Of a stretch of 64,000 nt of DNA, positions 28,875 to 37,501 are shown in pieces. The notes below the pieces were generated by a model. The model saw only the letters and a program-made list of their open reading frames with translations, ran no database searches and had not been told where the DNA came from. Position numbers and translations under genes: made by a program. Source of the stretch: Clostridia bacterium (GTDB taxonomy: Bacteria; Bacillota; Clostridia; Christensenellales; Aristaeellaceae); contig JAFXZO010000107.1 in the NCBI GenBank assembly GCA_017541205.1, positions 40,181-104,180 of the forward strand. The letters are read 5' to 3'. Each line of letters starts with the position of its first letter. Position 1 is the stretch's first letter.

Positions 28875-28931
28875 GTTGCCCGATGAACGACGGGAAAACG
28901 GTTGGGTTTTCCGCGTGGAGAGGGGCGCTGC

Positions 28932-30263
28932 ATGAAGCTTTTTGGTCATTTCCGGCTGACGACGTTCCAAATCATTTCGTTTGGCTTTGTTGTGCTGATC
29001 GCGCTGGGTACGGGGCTGCTTTTGACCCCCGCGGCCAGCGTGCAGGCGGGCTCCGCCAGCTTTTCGGACTGCCTGTTCACCGCCACGAGCGCAACCTGCG
29101 TGACCGGCCTGATCGTGCGGGACACGGCCACGTCCTGGACGCCGTTTGGCCAGGCGGTGATCCTGGTTCTGATCCAGATCGGCGGCATGGGCGTGGTGAC
29201 GGCGGCGGTTTCGATGGCCTTCGTTTCCGGCAGGAAGATCGGCCTGATGCAGCGCAGCACCATGCAGGAGGCGATCGCCGCGCCGCAGGTGGGCGGCATC
29301 GTGCGGCTGACCAAATTCATCGTGATCACTTCGGCCGCCATCGAGGGGATCGGCGCGCTGATCCTGTATCCGGGCTTTTGCGCGGAGTTTGGCCCCTGGA
29401 AGGCGATCTGGTATTCCGTGTTCCATTCCGTTTCCGCGTTCTGCAACGCGGGGTTTGATCTGATGGGCGCGCGGGAGCCGTTTTCCTCGCTCACCTCCAT
29501 GGCGCAGCGGCCGCTGTTCAACCTCGGCGCGATCCTGCTCATCACCGTCGGCGGCATCGGCTTTTTGACCTGGAACGATGTGAAGGAGCACCGCTTCCAT
29601 TGGAAAAAATACCGGATGCAGAGCAAGGTGATCCTGATTACCTCGGGCATCATGGTGCTGCTGCCTGCGCTGTATTTTTATGTTTTTGAAATGGAAGAAT
29701 TGGACGCAGGCGCGCGCATCCTGCCCGCCCTGTTCCAGTCCGTCACCCTGCGCACCGCGGGCTTTAATACCTATGATTTGACCAGGATCAGCGGCAGCGG
29801 CCAGGCGATCATGATCTTTTGGATGCTGGTGGGCGGCTCGCCCGGGTCCACCGCCGGCGGTATGAAGACCACCACGGTCGCCGTGCTTTTCCTGGCGGCG
29901 CGCTCGGTGTTCTTCCGGAAAGACCAGACCACGTGCTTTGGCCGCCGGATCGCCGAGGAGACGGTGCGCAACGCGATCGCGATCCTGCTGATGTATATGA
30001 CGCTGTTTTTTGTGAGCGGCCTGGTCATCAGCCGGATCGAAAACCTGCCGCTGCTGACCTGCCTGTTTGAAACCGCGTCCGCCGTCGGCACGGTGGGCAT
30101 TACCTTGGGCATCACAAGCCGCCTGGGGCTTGTATCCCGGGGCATCCTGATCGTGCTCATGTTCTTGGGGCGCGTGGGCGGGCTCACGCTCATCTACGCC
30201 GCGCAGCCCGCGAACAGGGGCGTGCACAGTACGCTGCCGCAGGAAAAAATCACTGTCGGATAA
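28932..30263 (+). CDS. trkH: Trk/Ktr-type potassium transporter membrane subunit
   Basis: Polytopic K+ channel-like subunit of 443 aa made of four membrane-pore-membrane repeats. The first selectivity-filter loop is seen as TATSATCVTGLIVRDT (about 47-62), with later ones at SVSAFCNAGFDLMG (about 170) and SVTLRTAGFNTYDL (about 270), then GGSPGSTAGGMKTTTVAV near 300, all characteristic of TrkH/KtrB. The start is set at the ATG at 28932, after GGAGAGGGG; ten further codons upstream lack a ribosome binding site. TrkA, the cytosolic gate, follows after 15 nt. Confidence 0.94.
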   Translation: MKLFGHFRLTTFQIISFGFVVLIALGTGLLLTPAASVQAGSASFSDCLFTATSATCVTGLIVRDTATSWTPFGQAVILVLIQIGGMGVVTAAVSMAFVSGRKIGLMQRSTMQEAIAAPQVGGIVRLTKFIVITSAAIEGIGALILYPGFCAEFGPWKAIWYSVFHSVSAFCNAGFDLMGAREPFSSLTSMAQRPLFNLGAILLITVGGIGFLTWNDVKEHRFHWKKYRMQSKVILITSGIMVLLPALYFYVFEMEELDAGARILPALFQSVTLRTAGFNTYDLTRISGSGQAIMIFWMLVGGSPGSTAGGMKTTTVAVLFLAARSVFFRKDQTTCFGRRIAEETVRNAIAILLMYMTLFFVSGLVISRIENLPLLTCLFETASAVGTVGITLGITSRLGLVSRGILIVLMFLGRVGGLTLIYAAQPANRGVHSTLPQEKITVG

Positions 30264-30278
30264 TCAAAGGAGGCTTCC

Positions 30279-30932
30279 ATGAAAACCAAATCCATCCTGC
30301 TGATCGGCTTGGGCCGCTTTGGCAAAAGCGTCGCCCTGAAGCTGAACGAACTGAACCAAGAGGTCATGGCGATCGATAAGAACGAGGCCAGGGTCAACGA
30401 CGTGCTGCCGCTGGTGACGGACGCGCAGATCGGCGATGCGACGAACGAGGATTTCCTGCGCTCGCTGGGCGTGGATAATTACGATCTGTGCTTCGTCGCC
30501 ATCGGGGATGATTTCCAGAGCTCCCTGGAGGTGACCAGCCTGCTTAAGGATCTGGGCGCGAAGAAGGTCATTTCCCGCGCGTCCCGTGAGGTGCACCGCA
30601 AATTCCTCCTGCGCAACGGCGCGGACGACGTGGTGTACCCCGAAAAGCAGATGGCGAACTGGATGGTGATCCGCTACGCCGTGGATCACGTGCTCGACTA
30701 TATCGCCCTGGACAGCGAGTACGCCGTGTACGATATCACCGTGCCGGACGAATGGGACGGCAAGACCGTCGGCGCGCTCGACATCCGCAGGAAATACAGC
30801 CTGAACCTGCTGGCCGTTCGCGAAAACGGACGCACCAACATGGCCATTACCGGCGATACCGTGCTCCAGGCCGGCCAGACCGTGCTGATGCTGGGCACGT
30901 GGAAGGATATCCAGGAGTGCTTTAAGATCTGA
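30279..30932 (+). CDS. trkA: potassium uptake regulatory subunit (TrkA/KtrA, RCK domain)
   Basis: A 217-aa cytosolic gating protein with one RCK unit: an N-terminal nucleotide-binding Rossmann domain (LLIGLGRFGKSVALKL, GxGxxG at about 9-14; QEVMAIDKNEARV as the second strand with the acidic ribose-binding residue) and a C-terminal RCK_C domain (about 135-217). ATP/ADP or NAD binding would gate TrkH. The single-RCK size is KtrA-like. AAAGGAGG precedes the start. Confidence 0.94.
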   Translation: MKTKSILLIGLGRFGKSVALKLNELNQEVMAIDKNEARVNDVLPLVTDAQIGDATNEDFLRSLGVDNYDLCFVAIGDDFQSSLEVTSLLKDLGAKKVISRASREVHRKFLLRNGADDVVYPEKQMANWMVIRYAVDHVLDYIALDSEYAVYDITVPDEWDGKTVGALDIRRKYSLNLLAVRENGRTNMAITGDTVLQAGQTVLMLGTWKDIQECFKI

Positions 30933-30956
30933 TCCCAGATCCCCGCATCTTTTTCC

Positions 30957-30985
30957 TTGACAAGTCTCCGAAATCCATATATAAT
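30957..30985 (+). promoter_or_regulatory. perfect promoter of the TetR gene
   Basis: TTGACA (30957-30962), exactly 17 nt, TATAAT (30980-30985). Perfect consensus at both boxes, as expected of a promoter meant to be repressed. Confidence 0.85.
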
Positions 30986-30986
30986 A

Positions 30987-31022
30987 ACAATCGTTGCACA
31001 ACGCATGGAATGCAACGATTGT
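30987..31022 (+). promoter_or_regulatory. 12-bp perfect palindrome at the start site, likely TetR operator
   Basis: ACAATCGTTGCA (30987-30998) and its exact reverse complement (31011-31022) are separated by 12 nt. The first arm covers the transcription start of the perfect promoter. Six T follow the second arm, so in read-through RNA from trkA it can also act as a terminator. An operator for the TetR protein encoded 22 nt downstream is the simplest reading. Confidence 0.65.
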
Positions 31023-31044
31023 TTTTTATAAAGGAGGCTGTGCC

Positions 31045-31668
31045 GTGCCGCCCAAAGTCAAGTTTCAGAAGGAAGAGATCGTGCGCGCGGCCATGGACGT
31101 CGCCAAGGAGCGGGGCATCGACGCCGTGACGGCGCGCGAGGTGGCGAAAAAGCTGGGCGTATCCACCCGCCCGATCTTTACGTATTTTGATACGATGGAG
31201 CAGTTGAAGGCGGAGGTATTCCTGCTGGCGAAGCGCCGATACCGGGAATATGTGGAGGAAGGGCTGAAGAGCGAAACGCCGTTTTTCGGCGTGGGGCAGC
31301 AGTATATCCGCTTCGCGCGGCAGGAGGCGGAGCTCTATAAGCTGCTGTTCCTCACAAAGCCCTCTCAGGCCAGCGGGGGAGCGGTGGACGCGTTCGAGTT
31401 TTCCAAGGAGCTGGTGCGCCCGTCCGTCATGCGCATCTACAACATGGACGCCTTCCAGGCCGATCGGTATTACCGGAACCTGTGGCTGGTGGTGTTCAGC
31501 TTCTGTACCCTGATCGTAACGGGCGAGTGCCCGTACACGGACGAGGAAATGTTTTCCGTGCTCAGCGAAGTCAGCCTGTCCCTGTGCAAAGCGTACAAGG
31601 AGATACCGGGCTTGGCGGAGGGCCGCTACGATAAGGACAGGCTCTTCCGGGAGCTGACAAGAAAATAA
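31045..31668 (+). CDS. TetR/AcrR-family transcriptional regulator
   Basis: A 207-aa repressor-type protein. The DNA-binding helix-turn-helix is at the N-terminus: FQKEEIVRAAMDVAKERGIDAVTAREVAKKLGVSTRPIFTYFDTMEQLKAEVF (about 7-59), with the usual recognition helix. The rest is a helical ligand-binding domain (FVGQQYIRFARQEAELYKLLFLT) of unknown specificity. The start is a GTG at 31045, 8 nt after AAGGAGG; a longer ATG frame would begin inside the operator. It probably controls itself and perhaps the acetyltransferase 27 nt downstream. Confidence 0.9.
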   Translation: MPPKVKFQKEEIVRAAMDVAKERGIDAVTAREVAKKLGVSTRPIFTYFDTMEQLKAEVFLLAKRRYREYVEEGLKSETPFFGVGQQYIRFARQEAELYKLLFLTKPSQASGGAVDAFEFSKELVRPSVMRIYNMDAFQADRYYRNLWLVVFSFCTLIVTGECPYTDEEMFSVLSEVSLSLCKAYKEIPGLAEGRYDKDRLFRELTRK

Positions 31669-31695
31669 TCGGAAACGGGGAAATAAGGGATCAAG

Positions 31696-32250
31696 ATGGA
31701 ATACAATCAAACGGTGACGCTCAAGGACGGCAGGCAATGCATCCTGCGCAGCGGCACGGCGCGCGACGCGCAGGCCTATCTTTCCTGCTTCCGTCTCGCG
31801 CACGCCCAAACGGACTTCCTGCGCACCTACCCCGACGAATGTACGCTGACGGTTGAGCAGGAGGAAAACGAGCTGAAAGAAAAGCGAAAAAGCGCTTCCG
31901 AAGCCGAGATCCTGGCCGAAGTGGACGGCAGGGTGGTTGGAAGCGCCGGGATCGAGCGCGTGGGCGATCGGGAAAAGGTGAGGAAACGGGCGGTTTTCGG
32001 CATCAGCATCGAAAAGGCGTACTGGGGCCTTGGCATCGGGAGGGCCTTGACGGAGGCCTGCATCGCCTGCGCCCGGAAGGCGCGCTACGCGCAATTGGAA
32101 TTGGAGGCCGTCGCCCAAAACGAGCGGGCTGTCGCGCTGTATAAGAAATTGGGGTTTGCGGAGTTTGGGCGGAACCCCAAAGGGATGCTTTCGCGAACGG
32201 ACGGGTGGCAGGAAGTCGTCCTGATGCGCCTGGATCTGGAGGATCCTTGA
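31696..32250 (+). CDS. GNAT-family N-acetyltransferase
   Basis: A 184-aa acetyl-CoA-dependent acetyltransferase. The CoA-binding motif A is seen as FGISIEKAYWGLGIGRALTEACIACA (Q/RxxGxG/A type, WGLGIG), and motif B as LELEAVAQNERAVALYKKLGFAEFG. It resembles RimJ/RimL-like small-molecule or peptide acetyltransferases. The acceptor is unknown. It follows the TetR gene by 27 nt and may be under its control, suggesting acetylation of a toxic compound. Confidence 0.87.
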   Translation: MEYNQTVTLKDGRQCILRSGTARDAQAYLSCFRLAHAQTDFLRTYPDECTLTVEQEENELKEKRKSASEAEILAEVDGRVVGSAGIERVGDREKVRKRAVFGISIEKAYWGLGIGRALTEACIACARKARYAQLELEAVAQNERAVALYKKLGFAEFGRNPKGMLSRTDGWQEVVLMRLDLEDP

Positions 32251-32269
32251 GGGAAAAGCCGCCCGGCCC

Positions 32270-32298
32270 TTGCAAAACGCCCGAAAAAGCGGTATGCT
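32270..32298 (+). promoter_or_regulatory. promoter of the second GNAT/PAP2 unit
   Basis: TTGCAA (32270-32275), 17-nt spacer, TATGCT (32293-32298), 60 nt before the acetyltransferase start. This would make the GNAT-PAP2 pair partly independent of the TetR unit. Confidence 0.5.
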
Positions 32299-32357
32299 GT
32301 AGCGGAACGATCAATGAAGCGCCTTGCCGCGCGCAGGAACAGCGAGGGGTCCATGCC

Positions 32358-32825
32358 ATGGAGGAAAAGATCACCATTCGCAGCGAGCGGATCACGCCGG
32401 AGGAATACATGGAATTCCTGACCCGCACCAACCTGGGCTCGCAGTATCCCAGGGAACGGTTCGCCGAACGCATTGCCAGGCTGGTCTCCAGCGTATCCGT
32501 CAGCCTGATCGCCAGGAACGAGGAAAACAAGGCCGTCGGCGCGCTGTTCGGGGTCACGGATTTTGCGTATTGGCTGTTCGTGACGGACCTGGGCGTTGCG
32601 CGGGATTACGAGGGCCGGGGCATCGGCAGCCGCCTGATGAAAACGGCGCATGAACTGGCCGGCGGGGAAAAGGACGTGGCGGTTTATCTGGTCGCCAACG
32701 AAAACGCGATCCCATTCTATGAAAAGCTTGGGATGAAAAAAGCGGAAGACGTGATGCAGTATAATCATATCGAATGGACGGAATTTACGGTGGATGCGTC
32801 CGTCCTCAGGAAAGAAGGAAAATGA
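32358..32825 (+). CDS. GNAT-family N-acetyltransferase
   Basis: A 155-aa acetyltransferase. CoA-binding motif: VTDLGVARDYEGRGIGSRLMKTAHEL (about 81-106, RGIGS). The following strand is VAVYLVANENAIPFYEKLGMKKAEDVMQY, the standard motif B with NxxAxxFYEKLG. Substrate unknown. The start is the second of two ATGs, in the same frame as the catalytic domain and after GCGAGGGG; earlier in-frame codons run back into the preceding gene. Its stop is 2 nt from the PAP2 start, so the two are coupled. Confidence 0.87.
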   Translation: MEEKITIRSERITPEEYMEFLTRTNLGSQYPRERFAERIARLVSSVSVSLIARNEENKAVGALFGVTDFAYWLFVTDLGVARDYEGRGIGSRLMKTAHELAGGEKDVAVYLVANENAIPFYEKLGMKKAEDVMQYNHIEWTEFTVDASVLRKEGK

Positions 32826-32827
32826 CC

Positions 32828-33496
32828 ATGAAAAAGAACAAAAAGTTTGTCCTGGCAATCGTATTCATCCTGCTGACGGCGCTTGTGGCCGCCCTGGTCC
32901 GGTTCGTGGACGTCGCGGCCATCGGCCCGGAGGGCACCAAGATCGGCCTTTCCGGCGTCAACAAAGCCGTGCATGACCTGACCGGCGTCAATATGACCCT
33001 CTACAAGATCACGGAATGTCTGGGCTATGCCGCGCTGCTGCTCGCCGCGGCGTTCGCGGCGGTCGGCCTGTGGCAGCTCATAACGCGGCGGAGCTTTTCC
33101 AGGGTGGACCCGGAGATCCTGCTGCTGGGCGGGCTGTATGCTGCCGTTCTGGCCCTTTATGTGATCTTTGAAAAGGTGATCGTGAATTATCGCCCCATCC
33201 TGATGCCGGATGGCGAGGGGCCGGAAGCGTCCTTCCCCTCCTCCCATACCATGCTTGCCTGCACGATCCTGGGCAGCGCGATCATTGTGCTGCCCAAGTA
33301 CGTGAAAAAGAAGGGCCTGTGCACCCTGCTGCAGACGGCCTGCGCGGGCATGATGGCCGCCCTCGTCATCGGCAGGTTCGCGTCCGGCGTGCACTGGCTC
33401 ACGGATATTCTGGCCGGCATCTGCATCAGCACGGCGCTCCTCCTGCTCTTTTCCGGCATCCTCGAGCGTTTGCAGGCGCAGAAAGGAAAACGGTAA
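32828..33496 (+). CDS. PAP2-family membrane phosphatase
   Basis: A 222-aa membrane protein with about six hydrophobic segments (first at about 7-27). The acid phosphatase signature is present: KVIVNYRPILMPD (about 118-130), FPSSHTMLACT (about 139-149, catalytic His in SSH) and GRFASGVHWLTDILAG (about 181-196, nucleophile His). Likely acts on lipid phosphates such as undecaprenyl-pyrophosphate or phosphatidic acid. The start is set by AAGGAAAATGACC upstream; a second ATG two codons earlier overlaps the stop of the GNAT gene. Confidence 0.9.
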   Translation: MKKNKKFVLAIVFILLTALVAALVRFVDVAAIGPEGTKIGLSGVNKAVHDLTGVNMTLYKITECLGYAALLLAAAFAAVGLWQLITRRSFSRVDPEILLLGGLYAAVLALYVIFEKVIVNYRPILMPDGEGPEASFPSSHTMLACTILGSAIIVLPKYVKKKGLCTLLQTACAGMMAALVIGRFASGVHWLTDILAGICISTALLLLFSGILERLQAQKGKR

Positions 33497-33517
33497 CGCT
33501 TTCTTTATGCAAACAGA

Positions 33518-33547
33518 ATCCCCCCGGGCATCCGGAGGGATTTTTTT
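33518..33547 (+). terminator. intrinsic terminator after the PAP2 gene
   Basis: ATCCCCCCGG (33518-33527) pairs with CCGGAGGGAT (33532-33541) with one mismatch, followed by seven T. It lies between two convergent genes; the opposite direction lacks a T tract. Confidence 0.75.
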
Positions 33548-33557
33548 GACGCATCGT

Positions 33558-34505
33558 TTATTTCACGGTGGGGTAAGCCAGCAGCGCGGCGGGGGCGTTC
33601 AGCTGAAGTTCATATCCGTCGGCGGGCAGAAGGGCGGTGCGGCCCGCGGGCAGGGTCATTTTGCCCGCGTCCCACTGAAGGCGGCATTCTTTGATCGCGG
33701 TCAGGAAGGCAAAGCGCCGTTTGTCCGCGGGCAGGACGCCGCTGAATTCAAAGAAGCGGTCCAGGCCAAAATACTTTTCGTTCAGCAGATTGAAGCGCCC
33801 GCCGCCAAGCGGCGTTTCCTTCGCGGCGTCCAGCTGGGCGTTCACGTCCGTCACGTCGAAGGCTTTTTGCAGGTGAAGCTCGCGCTTGCTGCCCTGCGCG
33901 TCCGTGCGCTCCCAGTCGTAGAAGCGGTAGGTCACGTCGCTGGACTGCTGGATCTCATAGAGGATGATGCCCTTGCCGATGGCGTGCACCATCCCGGCGG
34001 GGATAGCATAGGTTTCGCCCGCCTTGACCTTGACGCGGCGAAGCAACGCTTCCACCGCCGCGCCCCTCAGGGACGCTTCCATCAGCGCTTCTTTTGTCAC
34101 GCCGGCCTTCACGCCGTAAACCAGCTCGGCGCCGGGCGCGGCGAACAGGATATGCCAGGCTTCGGATTTGCCCTGCTTGTGCTCCACCCGCGCGGCGTAT
34201 TCGTCGTCCGGGTGCACCTGAACGCTCAGGATGTCCTTGGCGTCCAGGAGCTTGAGCAGCAGGGGAAAGGGCTTTGCAAGGCCCGGCCCGGTCAAAAGCT
34301 CCCCGTACCGTTCGATCAGCGCCGTCAGCGGCGTTCCGTTTTCATCCCGGCTTTCCAGGCCGGGGATGGCGCTCACCTCCAGGCTTTCGCCCGTGCGGGC
34401 ATCGGGGATTTCCTTGCCGAAAAGCATCCGCAGTCCTTCCCCGCCCCACGGCGTCGCCGCGCCAAAGCGGTAAGCGGGGGTCATCAGCATCGGGGCGAGC
34501 GGCAT
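33558..34505 (-). CDS. manA: mannose-6-phosphate isomerase, class I
   Basis: Zinc cupin enzyme interconverting mannose 6-phosphate and fructose 6-phosphate. The 315-aa length matches the short Firmicute type. Metal ligands are visible in LSVQVHPDDEYAARVE (about 93-108), GKSEAWHILFAAPGAELVYG (about 110-130) and YAIPAGMVHAIGKGIILYEIQQSSD (about 167-191). ATG after AAGGAGGG at 8 nt. It is the last gene of the minus-strand operon and may supply mannose units for surface polymers. Confidence 0.92.
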   Translation of the reverse strand: MPLAPMLMTPAYRFGAATPWGGEGLRMLFGKEIPDARTGESLEVSAIPGLESRDENGTPLTALIERYGELLTGPGLAKPFPLLLKLLDAKDILSVQVHPDDEYAARVEHKQGKSEAWHILFAAPGAELVYGVKAGVTKEALMEASLRGAAVEALLRRVKVKAGETYAIPAGMVHAIGKGIILYEIQQSSDVTYRFYDWERTDAQGSKRELHLQKAFDVTDVNAQLDAAKETPLGGGRFNLLNEKYFGLDRFFEFSGVLPADKRRFAFLTAIKECRLQWDAGKMTLPAGRTALLPADGYELQLNAPAALLAYPTVK

Positions 34506-34521
34506 ACCAGATCCCTCCTTC

Positions 34522-34878
34522 TTACGGCACGTCCTTGGTGGCGACCACATCCACGCCGGTGCCGCATACGTTCGGGATCAGCACATCCCCGGCGGCGATA
34601 GGCGCGGCAAAGGGCTTTTCCATGATGGCGCGCATGCAGTCGTCGATCAGGCGCTTGGGGATGGGCATGCGGGTCTTAAGGCTCACGGGCACATCCCGGC
34701 CCGCTACCGGCGCAACGGCGGTGACCATGCGCAGCGGCGCTACGCACTCCTGCCGGGCGTAGGCGTCGCCGCGCTTGCAGGTATTGCCCTTCACGGAAAG
34801 CACTTCTTCGCCTTCGTGCGCGACTTCCATGCGGCAGCCAACGGGGCAGTTGATACAGGTGATGATTTCTGTTTTCAT
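34522..34878 (-). CDS. DUF1667 Cys-containing small protein
   Basis: A 118-aa protein beginning MKTEIITCINCPVGCRMEV, with C-x-x-C-x-x-x-C and a fourth Cys in VKGNTCKRGDAYARQE, the arrangement of an iron-sulfur binding N-terminus as in DUF1667 and molybdopterin oxidoreductase heads. The rest is VTAVAPVAGRDVPVSLKTRMPIPKRLIDDCMRAI, then a C-terminal VLIPNVCGTGVDVVAT. DUF1667 genes usually lie beside glycerol-3-phosphate dehydrogenase (glpA) and an FAD/NAD oxidoreductase. Here both are absent and it is wedged between pepV and manA. Confidence 0.85.
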   Translation of the reverse strand: MKTEIITCINCPVGCRMEVAHEGEEVLSVKGNTCKRGDAYARQECVAPLRMVTAVAPVAGRDVPVSLKTRMPIPKRLIDDCMRAIMEKPFAAPIAAGDVLIPNVCGTGVDVVATKDVP

Positions 34879-34944
34879 GTTTTTTCCCTCTTTATTTGCG
34901 TATCACTTCAGGAACAGAATACGGCTTTCTTGGAAAAACCCCCG

Positions 34945-36324
34945 TTACTCCTCTTTTTCCTTCCCGGCCAGGCGCACGATGGCGTGGGCGATAATCCGCG
35001 CGTTCTGGAAGAGGTCTTCCTCGGAAATGTATTCGTCGGCCTGATGCGCCAAGTCCGGATTGCCGGGGAACTGCGCGCCGAAGGCCACGCCTTCCTCCAG
35101 GGACTGGGCGTAGGTGCCGCCGCCGATGGCGATGGTGCGCTTTTCGCCGCCGGTCACCTCGTGATAGGCTTCCAGCAGCTCCTGCACCAAATCGCTTTGA
35201 TCGCTCACAAAGTGCGGCGGACGGCTGCCCGCGTCGCTCACCTTAAGGAAGCGCAGGCGCTGGCGCAGCAATGCAAACATCGTGTCCGGATTGAATAAAA
35301 CGGGATAGCGGATATCCATCACGGCGGTCAGATGGCCGTTTTCGATGCGGATGATATCCAGGCTGCCGGTCAGCTCGCCGGAAATGTCGTCCCGCATGGC
35401 GATGCCCAGGTTTTCGCCGTTAAAGGTCATGCCCACGGTATCGGCCAGCTCCAGCGCCGCGCCCTGCGCGCCGAGGGCCTTGAAGATCAAAAGCATCTGG
35501 CCGATGGCGTTTTTGCCTTGGGAGGGATAGGCCGCGTGGCCGGTCACGCCCGTGGTTTCGATGATGACCGCGCCGTTGCACAGCGTGGTATTGACCGGAA
35601 AACCGAATTGCTTTCCCGCTTCCTCGGCTTTTTTCGCGGTTTCCTCATCGCCCTCGACCAGCGCGGACGCGAAGCCCGGGATCACGTTGGCGCGCTCGCC
35701 CACCTGCATGGACAGGATCTGCAGGCCGTCCGGGCTCATTTCGCCGTCAAACTGCAAATGCACGCCGCCTTTTTCGATGTTGATGACCGGGTAATCCGCG
35801 TCGGGGCTGAAGCCGGAACGCGGCATTTCGCAGACCTTTTTATAATATGCGATATCCGAGGAGCCGCACTCCTCATCGCACCCCAGGATCAGGCGAACCT
35901 TCCGCCGCAGCGGGACGCCCGCTTCCCTGACCGCCCGCATGGCGTAAAGCGCCGCCGCCGCGGGGCCCTTATCGTCGCTGGCGCCGCGGCCGTAGATCCT
36001 GCCGTTTTCGCGCTTAGCGCCAAAGGGCTCGTATGTCCAGCCGTCGCCGACGGGCACCACGTCCAGATGCGCCAAAATGGCCAGCGCGTCGCGGGTATTG
36101 CCTTCGCCGAGATCCGCGTGGCCCGCGTACCCGTCGAAGATTTCGGTTTTCAGGCCGAATCGTTCACAGTCCTTCATGGCCGTGTCCAGCGCCCTGCGCG
36201 CTTCCTCGCCAAAGGGCGCGCCGGGGGCCGCCTCGCCCTTCACGCTGGGAATGGACACCCATTTCTGTACGGTTTCCATCATTTCTTCCCGGTATTGTTT
36301 GAGCAGTTCTTCGATCCGATCCAT
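34945..36324 (-). CDS. pepV: Sapep/PepV-type M20 dipeptidase
   Basis: A 459-aa dizinc exopeptidase releasing amino acids from dipeptides in the cytosol. M20 motifs are complete: LAILAHLDVVPVGDGW (His near 87), IYGRGASDDKGPAAAALYAM (bridging Asp near 118), LILGCDEECGSSD (catalytic and metal Glu/Asp near 153) and AIGGGTYAQSLEEGVAFGAQFPGNPDLAHQADE (late His). A lid domain lies between. Start follows GGAGGAGGAATAAAACG. It follows patB directly: the Shine-Dalgarno overlaps the patB stop. Confidence 0.92.
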   Translation of the reverse strand: MDRIEELLKQYREEMMETVQKWVSIPSVKGEAAPGAPFGEEARRALDTAMKDCERFGLKTEIFDGYAGHADLGEGNTRDALAILAHLDVVPVGDGWTYEPFGAKRENGRIYGRGASDDKGPAAAALYAMRAVREAGVPLRRKVRLILGCDEECGSSDIAYYKKVCEMPRSGFSPDADYPVINIEKGGVHLQFDGEMSPDGLQILSMQVGERANVIPGFASALVEGDEETAKKAEEAGKQFGFPVNTTLCNGAVIIETTGVTGHAAYPSQGKNAIGQMLLIFKALGAQGAALELADTVGMTFNGENLGIAMRDDISGELTGSLDIIRIENGHLTAVMDIRYPVLFNPDTMFALLRQRLRFLKVSDAGSRPPHFVSDQSDLVQELLEAYHEVTGGEKRTIAIGGGTYAQSLEEGVAFGAQFPGNPDLAHQADEYISEEDLFQNARIIAHAIVRLAGKEKEE

Positions 36325-36328
36325 CGTT

Positions 36329-37501
36329 TTATTCCTCCTCCATGATCCGTCCCAGCCGGCGCATGCCTTCCGTCAACAGGGCGCGCGGGCAGCCGAAATT
36401 CACCCGCATAAAGCCTTCCCCTTCTTCGCCGAAGAAGGTGCCGCCGGTCAGCGCGACGCCGCCGGCTTTGCATTTTTCCGCGATTTGCGCGCAGGTTTTC
36501 CCATAGGCCCGCATATCCAGCCAGGCAAGGAACGTGGCCTCCACCGGCGTCATGACGGCGCGGGGCAGGTATTGCTCCGTCAGCTGCTTCATCAGCGCCC
36601 GGCTGCCGTCCAGGTATCCGACCAGGCCATCCAGCCATTCGTCGCACGCGGTATAGGCGGCTTTGGCCGCGGCCATGGCGAAGATGTTGCCGCACATCGT
36701 GCCCGCCGCCGTCATTTCCGCCTGCAGGGCGGCGCGCATTTTTTCGTTTTTGCAGACGGCCGCCGCCTGCAAAAGCCCCGCGATATTGAACGTTTTGCTG
36801 GCTGAGCAGAGCATCACGGTCCTGTCCGCGGCTCCGGGGATGGAGAGGACGGACGTGAACACGCCGGGCTTGAACACAAAATCCGCGTGGATCTCATCGC
36901 AGATCAGGGGCACGTCATAGCGCTCCGCCAGGCGGCACAGCGCGGTCAATTCGTCCTTTGTCCACAGCCGGGAAACGGGGTTGTGCGGGCTGCACAGCAG
37001 GATGAGCTTCGCGCCGCCTTTGAGCGCGTCCTCCATGCCGGCAAGGTTCATGTCATAGCGTCCGGTCGTTTCATCCCGAAGCAGCGAAACGGGCATGATC
37101 CTGCGCCCGTTGAGCCTGATGGAAGCGTGGAAGGGCCCGTACACCGGGGTAAAGATGGCCACGCCGTCGCCGGGCTTCGTAAACGCCCGCACGCCGGCCT
37201 TGAGCCCCGTGACCACGCAGGGCAGCATCAGGAGCTCCTCCGGGGCAATGGCAAGGCCGTGCCTGCGCTTCCAGAACCCGATCAGCGCTTCGTCGCCCGA
37301 AGGATCGTCCGTGCTGTATCCAAAGCAGGCGTGCTTCGCCCGCGCCTGCACGGCCTCCACGATGGCGGGCGCGCAGGCAAAATCCATGTCCGCCACCCAC
37401 AGCGGAATGCCGCCTTCGTTCATAACGGTGCGTTCATCCCATTTTAAGGAGAGGGTATTGCGCCGATCGATGCCCCGATCAAAAAACGCCTCGTCAAACA
37501 T
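36329..37501 (-). CDS. MalY/PatB-family PLP-dependent C-S lyase (class I/II aminotransferase fold)
   Basis: A 390-aa PLP enzyme. Family traits: the N-terminal DRRNTLSLKWDERTVMNEGGIPLWVADMDFACAPAIVEA (about 11-50), ACFGYSTDDPSGDEALIGFWKRRHG, the cofactor Asp/Tyr in VPLICDEIHADFVF (about 194-207) and the Schiff-base lysine in MLCSASKTFNIAGLLQ (about 230-245). The MalY/PatB group cleaves cystathionine or cysteine to ammonia, pyruvate and thiol or sulfide. It overlaps the methyltransferase gene by 8 nt. Aminotransferase activity is an alternative, but the motif set fits PatB better. Confidence 0.88.
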   Translation of the reverse strand: MFDEAFFDRGIDRRNTLSLKWDERTVMNEGGIPLWVADMDFACAPAIVEAVQARAKHACFGYSTDDPSGDEALIGFWKRRHGLAIAPEELLMLPCVVTGLKAGVRAFTKPGDGVAIFTPVYGPFHASIRLNGRRIMPVSLLRDETTGRYDMNLAGMEDALKGGAKLILLCSPHNPVSRLWTKDELTALCRLAERYDVPLICDEIHADFVFKPGVFTSVLSIPGAADRTVMLCSASKTFNIAGLLQAAAVCKNEKMRAALQAEMTAAGTMCGNIFAMAAAKAAYTACDEWLDGLVGYLDGSRALMKQLTEQYLPRAVMTPVEATFLAWLDMRAYGKTCAQIAEKCKAGGVALTGGTFFGEEGEGFMRVNFGCPRALLTEGMRRLGRIMEEE

